Shown one piece after another: positions 49,670 to 58,416 of a DNA stretch of 64,000 nucleotides. The stretch spans positions 25,914 to 89,913 of the IMG/VR virus record IMGVR_UViG_3300019458_000191, one strand, 5' to 3'. Position 1 is the stretch's first letter. Every line of letters starts with the position of its first letter. The notes beneath the pieces are model-generated. The model did not search any database, was not told the DNA's origin, and saw only the letters and a list, made by a program, of their open reading frames with translations. A program made the translations under genes and the position numbers. This stretch comes from a virus.

Positions 49670-50011
49670 ATGACTCCGGAAACACAAATATTGTTAAATT
49701 TACACCGATATTTTTTACAAACACGGCAATGTGGTCATACTACCGCTTTAGTTCGTGGTGCTGAGAATGTTGATGCTAAGGTTCTTGTTCATTCTCTGGG
49801 AATGAAAGATATTCTTAAAAAAGTCAGTAAAAATAAAAAAGACTTAGATACTATTACTTTTTCCGACCTTAATAATGGAAGCATACTGGCAGGATTTAAA
49901 AAACCATTGGTAATTGATAATGCTACCATGACCATTTTATTAAAGTATGCTTTGGAAAGAATTGCCCATCTCGAAAAGGAGAATTATGCTCTTAAAGAAA
50001 TGGTCAAATAA
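49670..50011 (+). CDS. Hypothetical protein with Walker-like start
   Basis: 113 residues. R-Q-C-G-H-T-T-A near 18-25 is a P-loop-like turn, but the Lys is missing, so ATPase activity is unlikely. The C-terminus is a coiled-coil-like helix. No family assigned; sits between two glycosyltransferases. Confidence 0.6.
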   Translation: MTPETQILLNLHRYFLQTRQCGHTTALVRGAENVDAKVLVHSLGMKDILKKVSKNKKDLDTITFSDLNNGSILAGFKKPLVIDNATMTILLKYALERIAHLEKENYALKEMVK

Positions 50012-50013
50012 AT

Positions 50014-50694
50014 ATGAAAATAAGTTATTTGGTAACGTGTAAAAATGAAACCACCACCCTTGATGAATTACTAAATTTAGTTTGGGTGGCTGCCTGTTCC
50101 ATGCCTGAGGATGAAGTAGTGATTGTTGATGATTTTTCGGATAATCCAGAAACTCAAAAGATTCTCGATAACTATAAGAGTAAAGAAAGAGTAAGATTAC
50201 TTCAACACCCTCTTAATAATAACTACGGAGAACATAAAAATTGGGGAACACAACAATGTAAGGGTGATTACGTTTTTCAAATTGATGGCGACGAGTTACC
50301 TTCTTCAAATTTAGTCGGCGAAACCCTCCACGAAATAATAAAAAGTAATCCGACCATAGAACTCATTTTTGTTCCAAGAGTTAACGACTTTAATGGTGTT
50401 ACACCATCTCATGCTTCTCAGTGGGGATGGAGAATAACATATTCTAAAGAATCGAACAAACCAATTGTTAATTGGCCAGATTATCAAGGAAGAATATACA
50501 AAAGAGAATATCCAAGAATTCATTGGTTCAAAAGACTACATGAATGCATACAAGGAATGAATGAATATAGCCTTCTTCCATGTGATGATGAATCTTTATC
50601 TTTATTACATCGTAAAACAATAGAGAAACAAATTGCAACAAATTTGGGTTACAACAAAAATTTTACCGAATCTGAAAATAAGGGACAAGGATAA
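50014..50694 (+). CDS. Family 2-type (GT-A) glycosyltransferase
   Basis: 226 residues. V-D-D-F-S-D near 38-43 and Q-I-D-G-D-E near 89-94 are the two GT2 acid motifs (the second is the D-x-D). No membrane segment, so it probably works on a soluble or phage-encoded acceptor. Its end overlaps nothing and the next gene starts at once. Confidence 0.82.
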   Translation: MKISYLVTCKNETTTLDELLNLVWVAACSMPEDEVVIVDDFSDNPETQKILDNYKSKERVRLLQHPLNNNYGEHKNWGTQQCKGDYVFQIDGDELPSSNLVGETLHEIIKSNPTIELIFVPRVNDFNGVTPSHASQWGWRITYSKESNKPIVNWPDYQGRIYKREYPRIHWFKRLHECIQGMNEYSLLPCDDESLSLLHRKTIEKQIATNLGYNKNFTESENKGQG

Positions 50695-50695
50695 T

Positions 50696-52597
50696 ATGAA
50701 GACTGTTCACAAACCTTGGGGAAGAGAAGAATGGTTAGAATTAAACGACCGTTATTGTTATAAAAGAATATACATTAACGCCGGATATAAAACCAGCTAT
50801 CAATATCATAATTTCAAAAGAGAAACGAATTATATCATTTCTGGAGAAGCTGAAATATGGTTAGAAAATGATAATGGAGTAGTTGAAAAGAAGATAATGA
50901 AGGCAGGAGAATATTTCAATGTCACCCCTCCAAAAAAACATCGAGTCATTGCAATAACCGACATAGTTCTTCAAGAAGTATCAACTCCTGAAGTTGATGA
51001 TGTTATTAGAATCGAAGATGATGCCAAAAGAAAAGACGGAAGAATCGAATCGGAACATAAAACTCCGGCCGTTCTTATTTTATCTGCTGGTTTGGGAACT
51101 AGATTGAAAAAACTTACCGAACATATCAATAAGTCTCTAGTTCCTCTTAACAATAAAGCCGTATTATCACATATCATCGAAAAATTTCCAAAGGAATATG
51201 ATATAGTTATTGCTATTGGTCATAAAGGAGATTTAATAAAGGAGTATTGTAGTTTAGCACACTCAGATCGAAAAATAACTTATGTAGATGTAGATAATTT
51301 TGATGGACCTGGGTCTGGACCCGGACACTCTACATTAAAATGTAAGGATTATTTACAACGACCATTTTACTTAACCACTGCTGATTGTATATTAACCGAT
51401 TCTTTGCCTCACTTGGATGGTAATTGGTTGGGATGTCATCCAACTTCTTATCCTGAAAAATATTCTACTGTTATGGTCGATGAAAATAATGAAGTCGTTT
51501 CATTTGTAAACAAATCAGAACATGGTCATGATTTGGCATTCATTGGATTGGCTGGAATAATGGATTATTCTGTATTTTGGAAATCATTAGAGACACATAT
51601 ACAAAAAGGTGAAGTAGTTTCGGCTTGGTCCGACCCATCGGAATATTCACAATTAAAAGTAAAAACCTTAGAGTGGTTAGATGTAGGTAATTTGGATGAC
51701 TTAGATACAGCGAGAAAGGTATTAAACGAATCTCCATTATCTCTTTCCAAAGATGTAGGAGAATTTACTTATAAAGTAGGTAATAAATTTCTAAAATTTA
51801 ACCATGACCGAAAAATAACTGAAAACAGAACTATCCGTGCAAAACATTTGTTTGGATTGATTCCTTCAGATTTCCGTTCTACGGAGCATTTCATATCTTA
51901 TAATTGGTCCGAAGGGAAGACCTTATATCAATACGATAATGTAGAATTATATCAAAAATTTTTGGTGTGGTTTTCATCAATTGCAAAAGATGCTGTATTA
52001 GAATGTGAATCCATTAAAGAATTTTACATAGACAAAACCAATGATAGAATTAAAAAATTCACACAAAAATACGGAGAAAAATATTATAAAGAATCATTGT
52101 GTATAAATGGAAAACTCTATCCATCTTTAAAATCCTTGTGGGAAGTAAATAAATCGGATTGGTTCATCTTTTCTCGGAGATATAAACAATTTCACGGCGA
52201 CCTACAGTTTGATAATATCATATACAATTCTTCAAAATCATTTAGTTATTTGGATTGGAGAGATTCTTTCGGAAAAAATGTAGATGGTGGAGACGTTTGT
52301 TATGATATAGCTAAACTGTATGGTGGTATGTTAATACCCTATGATAAAATGAAAGATAATAGAAACGTATCTTTAGTAGAAAGTTTCCCGAGTGTCGATT
52401 ATACCATTCTTACGAACGAAAAGTTAATATCAATGTTACCTCAATTTTTTAGTTGGGCATTCGGTCATGGTATAACAAAAGAAGGATTGAATAGATTAAC
52501 TGCAATCATATTCATTAATATGGCTCCACTTCACGATGAAGTATTCGGGAAGGCTTTATGGTGTAAAGGAATACAAATGCTTCATGAAAATAACTAA
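50696..52597 (+). CDS. Cupin + sugar nucleotidyltransferase + APH-like kinase fusion
   Basis: 633 residues from ATG 50696. Domain 1 (1-115): type II mannose-6-phosphate-isomerase-like cupin (K-P-W-G start, Q-Y-H, E-D-D). Domain 2 (about 125-340): nucleotidyltransferase with L-S-A-G-L-G-T-R-L at 129-137 and a T-A-D site near 228-230. Domain 3 (about 350-633): aminoglycoside-phosphotransferase/choline-kinase-like fold, H-G-D-L at 500-503, N507 and D520 in L-D-W-R-D. Such an enzyme could isomerise or bind, phosphorylate and activate one sugar or alcohol in one chain. This domain order is unusual. Confidence 0.85.
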   Translation: MKTVHKPWGREEWLELNDRYCYKRIYINAGYKTSYQYHNFKRETNYIISGEAEIWLENDNGVVEKKIMKAGEYFNVTPPKKHRVIAITDIVLQEVSTPEVDDVIRIEDDAKRKDGRIESEHKTPAVLILSAGLGTRLKKLTEHINKSLVPLNNKAVLSHIIEKFPKEYDIVIAIGHKGDLIKEYCSLAHSDRKITYVDVDNFDGPGSGPGHSTLKCKDYLQRPFYLTTADCILTDSLPHLDGNWLGCHPTSYPEKYSTVMVDENNEVVSFVNKSEHGHDLAFIGLAGIMDYSVFWKSLETHIQKGEVVSAWSDPSEYSQLKVKTLEWLDVGNLDDLDTARKVLNESPLSLSKDVGEFTYKVGNKFLKFNHDRKITENRTIRAKHLFGLIPSDFRSTEHFISYNWSEGKTLYQYDNVELYQKFLVWFSSIAKDAVLECESIKEFYIDKTNDRIKKFTQKYGEKYYKESLCINGKLYPSLKSLWEVNKSDWFIFSRRYKQFHGDLQFDNIIYNSSKSFSYLDWRDSFGKNVDGGDVCYDIAKLYGGMLIPYDKMKDNRNVSLVESFPSVDYTILTNEKLISMLPQFFSWAFGHGITKEGLNRLTAIIFINMAPLHDEVFGKALWCKGIQMLHENN

Positions 52598-53222
52598 AGA
52601 CACAAGAATATACTGTTCATTTTCCTTAAAAGCAGGAAATAATGGATGTCATTTCTTTAATTCCCATTTTCAAACCCATAAAATTGATGCAATCTACCGT
52701 TCATTCTCCGTTAATAACATTTATGATGCTTTATTTTCAGCCAAAACACTAAAGTTTTCAGGGTGTGGAATATCAATGCCCTTTAAAATTACGGCATGTG
52801 AATACGTCGATGAATTAAATTGGACGGTAGAACGGTGTGGTGCCCTAAATACGGTCGTATTTGACGATGGAAAATCAATTGGCTACAATACCGATTTTGT
52901 TGCCGCTTATCGGATGTTGGGTATTTATAATCCAGATAATAGAAAAATATATATTCTTGGATCAGGCGGGTTATCAAAAGCATACCAATCTGCGTGTAGA
53001 GACAAAAAAATAGAATTTATTATTTTAAATAGACAAAACATTAATAAAGTGTTTGAGTTAAAGAACGAGATTATCTTTAATTGCACTCCATTGTTTTTGG
53101 ATGTAAAAAATAATGTCTATATCGATTGTTCGGTAGATACAGAAAGAGGACATGAATTCTTTTTATATCAAGCCTGTGAACAATTTAAACTTTATACGGG
53201 ATATGAAATATCAAATACCTAA
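52584..53222 (+). CDS. Shikimate-dehydrogenase-like oxidoreductase
   Basis: 212 residues from ATG 52584 (overlaps the previous gene by 14 bases). I-S-M-P-F-K near 63-68, G-A-L-N-T at 86-90, G-Y-N-T-D at 100-104 and a Rossmann G-S-G-G-L-S-K-A at 127-134 place K68, N89 and D104 exactly as the catalytic K65, N86 and D102 of AroE. Length is shorter (272 in E. coli AroE), the C-terminal lobe is cut. It probably reduces a ketose or cyclic keto acid related to the sugar pathway rather than shikimate. Confidence 0.78.
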   Translation: MKITKDTRIYCSFSLKAGNNGCHFFNSHFQTHKIDAIYRSFSVNNIYDALFSAKTLKFSGCGISMPFKITACEYVDELNWTVERCGALNTVVFDDGKSIGYNTDFVAAYRMLGIYNPDNRKIYILGSGGLSKAYQSACRDKKIEFIILNRQNINKVFELKNEIIFNCTPLFLDVKNNVYIDCSVDTERGHEFFLYQACEQFKLYTGYEISNT

Positions 53223-54186
53223 ACTTTTCGTCGGACCTGTTTCAAAAAATACCGTCGATTCAGTAATTGAGTATTCTAATGAACATGATGTTCCTCTTGG
53301 TTTAATTCCTTCCCGAAGACAAATTGATTGGAATGGTGGATATGTAAATGGGTGGAACACCGAAACTTTTTGTGAATACGTTCGTGCCAAAACAAAAAAT
53401 GTAATCATTCAACGAGATCACGGTGGTTCCAATCAAGGAATATTAGATGATGACGGTGAAAGGTCTTTTTTGGAAGATAACGTGTTCATGGATATAATCC
53501 ACATAGACCCTTGGAAATTGAATATTAATTTCGATGATGGTATTAGGGAAACAATACATTGGTTAAATAGATTAGATAATCCTAACGTAAAGTTTGAAAT
53601 AGGAACCGAACAATCGATTCGAAAAATGGATATAGAATTGGCTGAAAGGTTTCTAAAAAGAGTGGCAAAATCTACTCCCGGTAGAATTTTTTCTAAGATT
53701 CAATATTTTGTTATTCAATCCGGAACGTCTTTGATGGAAAATTCTCAAACCGGAACATATTGTCCGGACACATTATTAGATTTCGTTGCCCTTTCGAGAA
53801 AAAATCTATTATACACTAAAGAACATAACGGAGATTATATTTCATCCAAGGAAATACGTAATAAATTTAAATTAGGATTGGATTCTATCAATCTCGCTCC
53901 GGAGTTCGGTATGATTGAAACTTCTTGTATTTTAAAGGAATTAGATGAAGAAGGAGAAGAAGATTTACTGAATCATTTTTATTCTATTTGTTATAAATCT
54001 GACACTTGGCGTAAATGGATAGGGAAAGATTTTGATGTAAATGATAAAGAAAGATTGATTAAAATCTGTGGGCACTATTTGTTTTCGACACCTGGATTCG
54101 AAAAAATTAAATACAATATGAGAGATTTGGATAAAGAAATAAAATTCAAAATGAAAGAAAGAATACATGAAATCGTTAAACAATAA
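53203..54186 (+). CDS. GatZ/KbaZ-like class II aldolase-family protein
   Basis: 327 residues from ATG 53203, overlapping the previous stop by 20 bases. The opening S-R-R-Q-I-D-W-N-G-G-Y and V-I-I-Q-R-D-H-G-G-S-N-Q-G near 80-92, then later I-H-I-D-P and F-E-I-G-T-E recall the tagatose-bisphosphate aldolase non-catalytic subunit GatZ/KbaZ (TIM barrel). Family members chaperone or act as aldolases. Here it may condense or split a ketose-phosphate; no catalytic GatY partner is in the window. Confidence 0.72.
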   Translation: MKYQIPKLFVGPVSKNTVDSVIEYSNEHDVPLGLIPSRRQIDWNGGYVNGWNTETFCEYVRAKTKNVIIQRDHGGSNQGILDDDGERSFLEDNVFMDIIHIDPWKLNINFDDGIRETIHWLNRLDNPNVKFEIGTEQSIRKMDIELAERFLKRVAKSTPGRIFSKIQYFVIQSGTSLMENSQTGTYCPDTLLDFVALSRKNLLYTKEHNGDYISSKEIRNKFKLGLDSINLAPEFGMIETSCILKELDEEGEEDLLNHFYSICYKSDTWRKWIGKDFDVNDKERLIKICGHYLFSTPGFEKIKYNMRDLDKEIKFKMKERIHEIVKQ

Positions 54187-54559
54187 AGCCAAGACCATCT
54201 TTTGTGATATTGACGGGACAATCCTCAACCATGCAGGAAAAATAGACGACCTTATTTATCAACTTAGAAAGCCAGAATATCAATTGGGTGCTAAACTTTT
54301 AGAAGGAGTGAAGGAACGATTTCAAGAGTGGGAAGAGAGAGGATATAACATTATTCTCACTACCGGCAGGCGAGAGTCTTTAAGAGAAGTGACCGAAAAA
54401 CAATTGTTAAGATTAGGAATCAGTTATGACCAATTAATAATGGGTATTGGCGGAGGTCAACGAGTTCTTATCAATGACTTAAAACCTAACAGTACCGAAC
54501 CTACTGCTATAGCCATTTGTTTGAAACGTGACGGGGGTATGAAGAATGTCAAAATATGA
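54167..54559 (+). CDS. HAD phosphatase of capsule-locus type
   Basis: 130 residues. D-I-D-G-T-I near 14-19 (nucleophile), L-T-T-G-R-R-E-S near 64-71, and L-I-N-D-L-K-P late. These single-domain HADs occur in capsule and LPS loci of bacteria. Substrate likely a sugar phosphate. Overlaps both neighbours by 4-20 bases. Confidence 0.78.
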   Translation: MKSLNNKAKTIFCDIDGTILNHAGKIDDLIYQLRKPEYQLGAKLLEGVKERFQEWEERGYNIILTTGRRESLREVTEKQLLRLGISYDQLIMGIGGGQRVLINDLKPNSTEPTAIAICLKRDGGMKNVKI

Positions 54560-55029
54560 TAAAAATGATATCACATAGAGGTAATGTTCATGGTCCTGAC
54601 TTAAACAAAGAAAATCATCCTGATTATATCTTGGAAGCTGTGAAATTGGGATTTGATGTAGAAATAGATGTATGGAGACTTCCTAATGGTAAGTGGTGGC
54701 TCGGGCACGATGAACCACAATACACCGTTACTATGGAATTTTTAAGAAATCCGGTATTTTGGTGTCATGTAAAAAATTCGGATGCATTAAATTATTTTAG
54801 AGAACATAGTAATCACTGCCATTATTTTTGGCACCAATCGGATGATTATGTACTTACATCAAGAGGAATCGTATGGGTTCATTCTAAGAAACATCTTATA
54901 CCAAAATCAGTTTGTGTTTTGCCTGAATTAGGAATACACGGGGATATTCGACAATGTTATGGAGTATGTAGTGACTTCATTGAAAAATACAAATACACTC
55001 TATATGAAACAGCCAATAAAGAAGATTAA
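54556..55029 (+). CDS. GDPD/PI-PLC-like TIM-barrel protein
   Basis: 157 residues. S-H-R-G-N at the start (the R-G/HR signature of glycerophosphodiester phosphodiesterases), E-I-D-V-W near 36-40 and G-H-D-E-P near 50-54 match GDPD motifs, but the barrel is short and the C-terminal third is unlike classic GDPDs. Similar proteins occur in capsule loci. It may cut a phosphodiester-linked precursor. Confidence 0.68.
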   Translation: MIKMISHRGNVHGPDLNKENHPDYILEAVKLGFDVEIDVWRLPNGKWWLGHDEPQYTVTMEFLRNPVFWCHVKNSDALNYFREHSNHCHYFWHQSDDYVLTSRGIVWVHSKKHLIPKSVCVLPELGIHGDIRQCYGVCSDFIEKYKYTLYETANKED

Positions 55030-55567
55030 ATTAGTAATATTAGACATAGACGGTGTATTAACGGATGGAACAAAGGTATATGATTTAAACGGGAAAGTCA
55101 TTGGAAAAAGATTCAATGATAAAGATTTCACTGCAATAAAAAGACTGAAAGCATCGGGAGTGAAAGTATGTTTTTTAACTGGAGACTTAAATGTAAACGA
55201 AGAAGTTGCAAAGAAACGGGGCATTGACTTATTCTTTTCAAGAACTGCTGACGGTTCATTAAGTAAAAAATCGTTTTTACCAACTTTATATGAAGTGTAT
55301 GATGCCGACCAGTCTTCTACGGTATATGTGGGCGATGATTTGTTTGATTTAGATATTATCGAAGAACTCACATGGACATACTGCCCAAAAGATGCCATTT
55401 TTGACATTAAAATGAATTGTCATAATGTTTTAAGGGTAAATGGTGGTGAGGGCGTAGTTGCAGACTTATATCTCGAATTAGTTACGAAAGGAATGATAAT
55501 TCCTGCTTCTCTTGAAACTATTATAGAAATAGATAGAATCGAGTCAATGACAGCTTTAAAGAAATGA
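55004..55567 (+). CDS. KdsC-like HAD phosphatase, copy 1
   Basis: 187 residues from ATG 55004 (overlaps previous gene by 26 bases). Matches KDO-8-phosphate phosphatase: D-I-D-G-V-L-T-D-G near 14-22, F-L-T-G-D near 60-64, K-K-S-F near 92, and V-G-D-D-L-F-D near 110. About half identical to the gene at 60187. Would remove a phosphate from a keto-sugar acid or related. No KdsA synthase seen here. Confidence 0.82.
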   Translation: MKQPIKKIKLVILDIDGVLTDGTKVYDLNGKVIGKRFNDKDFTAIKRLKASGVKVCFLTGDLNVNEEVAKKRGIDLFFSRTADGSLSKKSFLPTLYEVYDADQSSTVYVGDDLFDLDIIEELTWTYCPKDAIFDIKMNCHNVLRVNGGEGVVADLYLELVTKGMIIPASLETIIEIDRIESMTALKK

Positions 55568-56367
55568 AAGACCTTATTATATATGGTAACTTGATTCGTG
55601 ATAAGATTCATCTTTGTGAAGATGAATTTGTGATGGGTCAACCCAATAATAATTGCCATATAATAGATTCGGTTGGTGGAATAGGCAATCACGTAAAAAC
55701 CATCGAATTAACAGGATTAGATTTATCTTATTCCACAAAGTTCATAATGGGCACCGAATATGATCCCATATCTCAAGCAACGGTGATTGTGGATAAAAAG
55801 GACGGTAAAAAAAGAAAGACGAGTTCGGTAAAATGGGGTGCCGACACGAGATTAAGTGCAGAATACATACAACATGAGTCGGCTCAATGGCATCATATTT
55901 CTTATTTAGATGCTCTTCCGAAAATAACCGTAGAAGATGTTATTCAAATGGGAAATTCTTGTGAATTTGTTTCGGTAGATTTTTGTGGAGCAAATTTTCC
56001 TTATGATGAACGAATTTTTAACTGGTTGGATTTTATCATAACATCCGATACAGAAATAAATAAAATACCTCCACATTTACATCACAAGTGTATAATACAT
56101 TCACCGACTGAAACTATATATTTTGATGAAGTGCATGGATTTCAACATATAAAAAATCCTATTCCCTTCGACGAAGATATTTGTATATTAGGAGCAGGAG
56201 ATGCTTATTGTGTATCTTTTATCTTTCAATTCTTAAAAACGAGGTCTATGAAAGAATCGATAAAATTTGCTCATACAAATGCTTACAAATATTTAGTTTT
56301 AAAATTTCCTAATAATGGTTATGAAGAAAAAATACAACCTCTTAATTCCGATTGCTGGATTAGGTAG
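55564..56367 (+). CDS. PfkB-family sugar kinase
   Basis: 267 residues. G-G-I-G-N-H near 38-43 (sugar-binding N-motif) and L-G-A-G-D-A at 209-214 with D213 as the catalytic base of PfkB/ribokinase enzymes. It phosphorylates a sugar for the pathway. The lid strand is short. Overlaps the next gene by 53 bases, which is unusual; the downstream start may be ATG 56321. Confidence 0.82.
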   Translation: MKDLIIYGNLIRDKIHLCEDEFVMGQPNNNCHIIDSVGGIGNHVKTIELTGLDLSYSTKFIMGTEYDPISQATVIVDKKDGKKRKTSSVKWGADTRLSAEYIQHESAQWHHISYLDALPKITVEDVIQMGNSCEFVSVDFCGANFPYDERIFNWLDFIITSDTEINKIPPHLHHKCIIHSPTETIYFDEVHGFQHIKNPIPFDEDICILGAGDAYCVSFIFQFLKTRSMKESIKFAHTNAYKYLVLKFPNNGYEEKIQPLNSDCWIR

Positions 56368-57496
56368 TAGGTTCGTAAAAGAAAACTACTTCCTTCCAAA
56401 GCCTCTAATTTTAGTAAACAATCGTTCCATCATTGAATGGACAATGGATTGTGTTGACCATTCAAACTGTAATATCATCTTTATAGTCCGTAGAGAACAT
56501 ATTGTAGATTTTAACATCGATGGATATCTCCGAGCGAAATTTGGAAATGATATAACAATAATCGAAGTGGATAAAACGACTGAGGGCGCAGTATGTTCGT
56601 GCCTATTAGCCGAATCACATATTGATAACGACCTTCCTCTAATTATCCATTGTTCGGATATTTATTTTGAACCAAAATTTGACCCGGCTTCATTGGACGG
56701 TCTTCTCATGGATGGTGTAATATTGACTTTCAAATCCAATAGCAAAAATTACAGTTATGTAGAACTAAATGAAGAATCGGTCGTTACTAAAACAGCCGAA
56801 AAACAGGTTATTAGTCCAAATGCAGCCGTTGGTATCTATTGGTATAAACGAGGAAGTGATTTTGTCAAGTATGCAAAGAATATGATTCAGAGAAACATCC
56901 GAACGAATAATGAATTTTTCATTTGTCCGCTTTACAATATATTCATAGAAAATGGACATAAGATTCTTACAAAGCCGGTAGAAAAAATGCATGTATTTGG
57001 AACACCCGAAGAACTTAGATTCTTTGTAAATAACAGTCTTCGAACATGGCCTGATAGAAAACATACTGTTGCTTTGTGTAGTGACCATTCAGGATTTGAA
57101 ACGAAGGAAGAATTCAAAAAGATTTTGACTTTTCATGGAATATCGTATGTTGATTTTGGTGTTCATGATAAAACTATAGATAGAGATTATTATGAATATG
57201 TTCATGCAGCCGCAGATGCGGTCACGAATGGTCAATGTAATTTTGGCTTTGGATTTTGTCGAAGTGGGCAAGGTGTAAATATAACTGCAAATAAGATGAA
57301 AGGTATTCGTTCTGCTTGGGTGAACGATGGTTATTTGGCAGAAATGGCAATAAGACACAATTGTTGTAACTTTTTTTCGTTACCTGCAAAATACAATACA
57401 GCCGATACTTTCCGAGACATAGCTCTGGCATGGAAAAACTCTACGTTTGATGGTGGAAGACATCAGCAGAGAGTTTATAAAATAGAAACATTATAA
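56315..57496 (+). CDS. Sugar nucleotidyltransferase + RpiB isomerase fusion
   Basis: 393 residues from ATG 56315 (or ATG 56321). Domain 1 (about 8-240): nucleotidyltransferase with P-I-A-G-L-G-S-R-F at 12-20 and a C-S-D-I site at 113-116. Domain 2 (about 250-393): ribose-5-phosphate isomerase B (RpiB) fold with C-S-D-H-S-G at 255-260 and C315 in G-F-C-R-S-G-Q-G near the active site, then A-N-K-M-K-G. It would isomerise and activate a pentose/hexose phosphate. I do not know of this fusion elsewhere. Confidence 0.84.
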   Translation: MVMKKKYNLLIPIAGLGSRFVKENYFLPKPLILVNNRSIIEWTMDCVDHSNCNIIFIVRREHIVDFNIDGYLRAKFGNDITIIEVDKTTEGAVCSCLLAESHIDNDLPLIIHCSDIYFEPKFDPASLDGLLMDGVILTFKSNSKNYSYVELNEESVVTKTAEKQVISPNAAVGIYWYKRGSDFVKYAKNMIQRNIRTNNEFFICPLYNIFIENGHKILTKPVEKMHVFGTPEELRFFVNNSLRTWPDRKHTVALCSDHSGFETKEEFKKILTFHGISYVDFGVHDKTIDRDYYEYVHAAADAVTNGQCNFGFGFCRSGQGVNITANKMKGIRSAWVNDGYLAEMAIRHNCCNFFSLPAKYNTADTFRDIALAWKNSTFDGGRHQQRVYKIETL

Positions 57497-57501
57497 TACT
57501 A

Positions 57502-58416
57502 ATGTCTATAAAAATAACAACTAAAAAATTTGTAGGTCGTTCTACAAAAATACATAAAGGAAAGTATAATTACACCCACGTAAAATATGAAGGATGTTTT
57601 AAAAAAGTTTGTATTAAATGTCCAGAACATGGAAATTTTTTTCAGTTAGCATCAACCCATTTACAAGGAAGTGGATGTCCAAAATGTAAACACAACACTC
57701 AATGGGGTTCTGACAAATGCAGAGCAGAAAAATTCTTTATTAAAGTTAAAAAAATACACAATGGTATATACGATTACAAAAAATCAAAATATAAAAATAT
57801 ATATTCTAAAATAGAGATAGTGTGTCCTACACATGGTTCTTTTTGGCAAAGACCATATAATCATTTAAAAAATAAATGTACATACTGTGCAAAGAATTTC
57901 AAATTAAATAGAAGGAATTTTATTCTTAAATCTAATGAAATACACAAAAATAAATACAATTACTCTTTAATTGATTATAAGAACATAAGAACAAAAGTTT
58001 GTATTAAATGTCCAGAACATGGAAATTTTTTTCAATTTCCTGATTCTCATTTGAGAGGAAAAGGATGTCCAAAATGCTCATACACCATATCGAAACCAGA
58101 AACCAAATTTCTTGATTATTTAAAAATAAAAAATAGAAATGTTTACGTAAAACCATTCAAAGTGGATGGAATCAATTACAAAACAAATACTATTTATGAA
58201 TTTCTAGGAGATTACTGGCATGGGAATCCAGAAAAATATAAAGCAAAAAATATAAATCACCATAATAAAAAATCGTTTGGAAAATTGTATAAAGATACTT
58301 TAAAAAAATTTGATAGATTAAAAAACATGGGTTACAATATAAAATATATTTGGGAAAATGATTGGAAAAAATTTAAAAAATTTCCCAACAAAAAATTAAA
58401 AATATATGATTTTTGA
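57502..58416 (+). CDS. Zinc-finger homing endonuclease with repeated units
   Basis: 304 residues. Three DUF723-type zinc knuckles, each I-H-x-x-K-Y-x-Y and C-P-x-H-G-x-F-x-Q, from about 20 to 195, followed by a C-terminal nuclease-like domain Y-E-F-L-G-D-Y-W-H-G-N-P (Vsr/PD-(D/E)xK). A 42-bp exact repeat lies inside. Closely related to the gene at 62966. Confidence 0.75.
   Translation: MSIKITTKKFVGRSTKIHKGKYNYTHVKYEGCFKKVCIKCPEHGNFFQLASTHLQGSGCPKCKHNTQWGSDKCRAEKFFIKVKKIHNGIYDYKKSKYKNIYSKIEIVCPTHGSFWQRPYNHLKNKCTYCAKNFKLNRRNFILKSNEIHKNKYNYSLIDYKNIRTKVCIKCPEHGNFFQFPDSHLRGKGCPKCSYTISKPETKFLDYLKIKNRNVYVKPFKVDGINYKTNTIYEFLGDYWHGNPEKYKAKNINHHNKKSFGKLYKDTLKKFDRLKNMGYNIKYIWENDWKKFKKFPNKKLKIYDF
57603..57644 (+). 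repeat. 42-bp exact direct repeat, copy 1
   Basis: Identical to 57993-58034, 390 bases downstream, covering the zinc-knuckle codons. Sign of recent repeat duplication or gene conversion. Confidence 0.88.
57993..58034 (+). repeat. 42-bp exact direct repeat, copy 2
   Basis: Second copy of the 42-bp repeat at 57603-57644. Confidence 0.88.
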
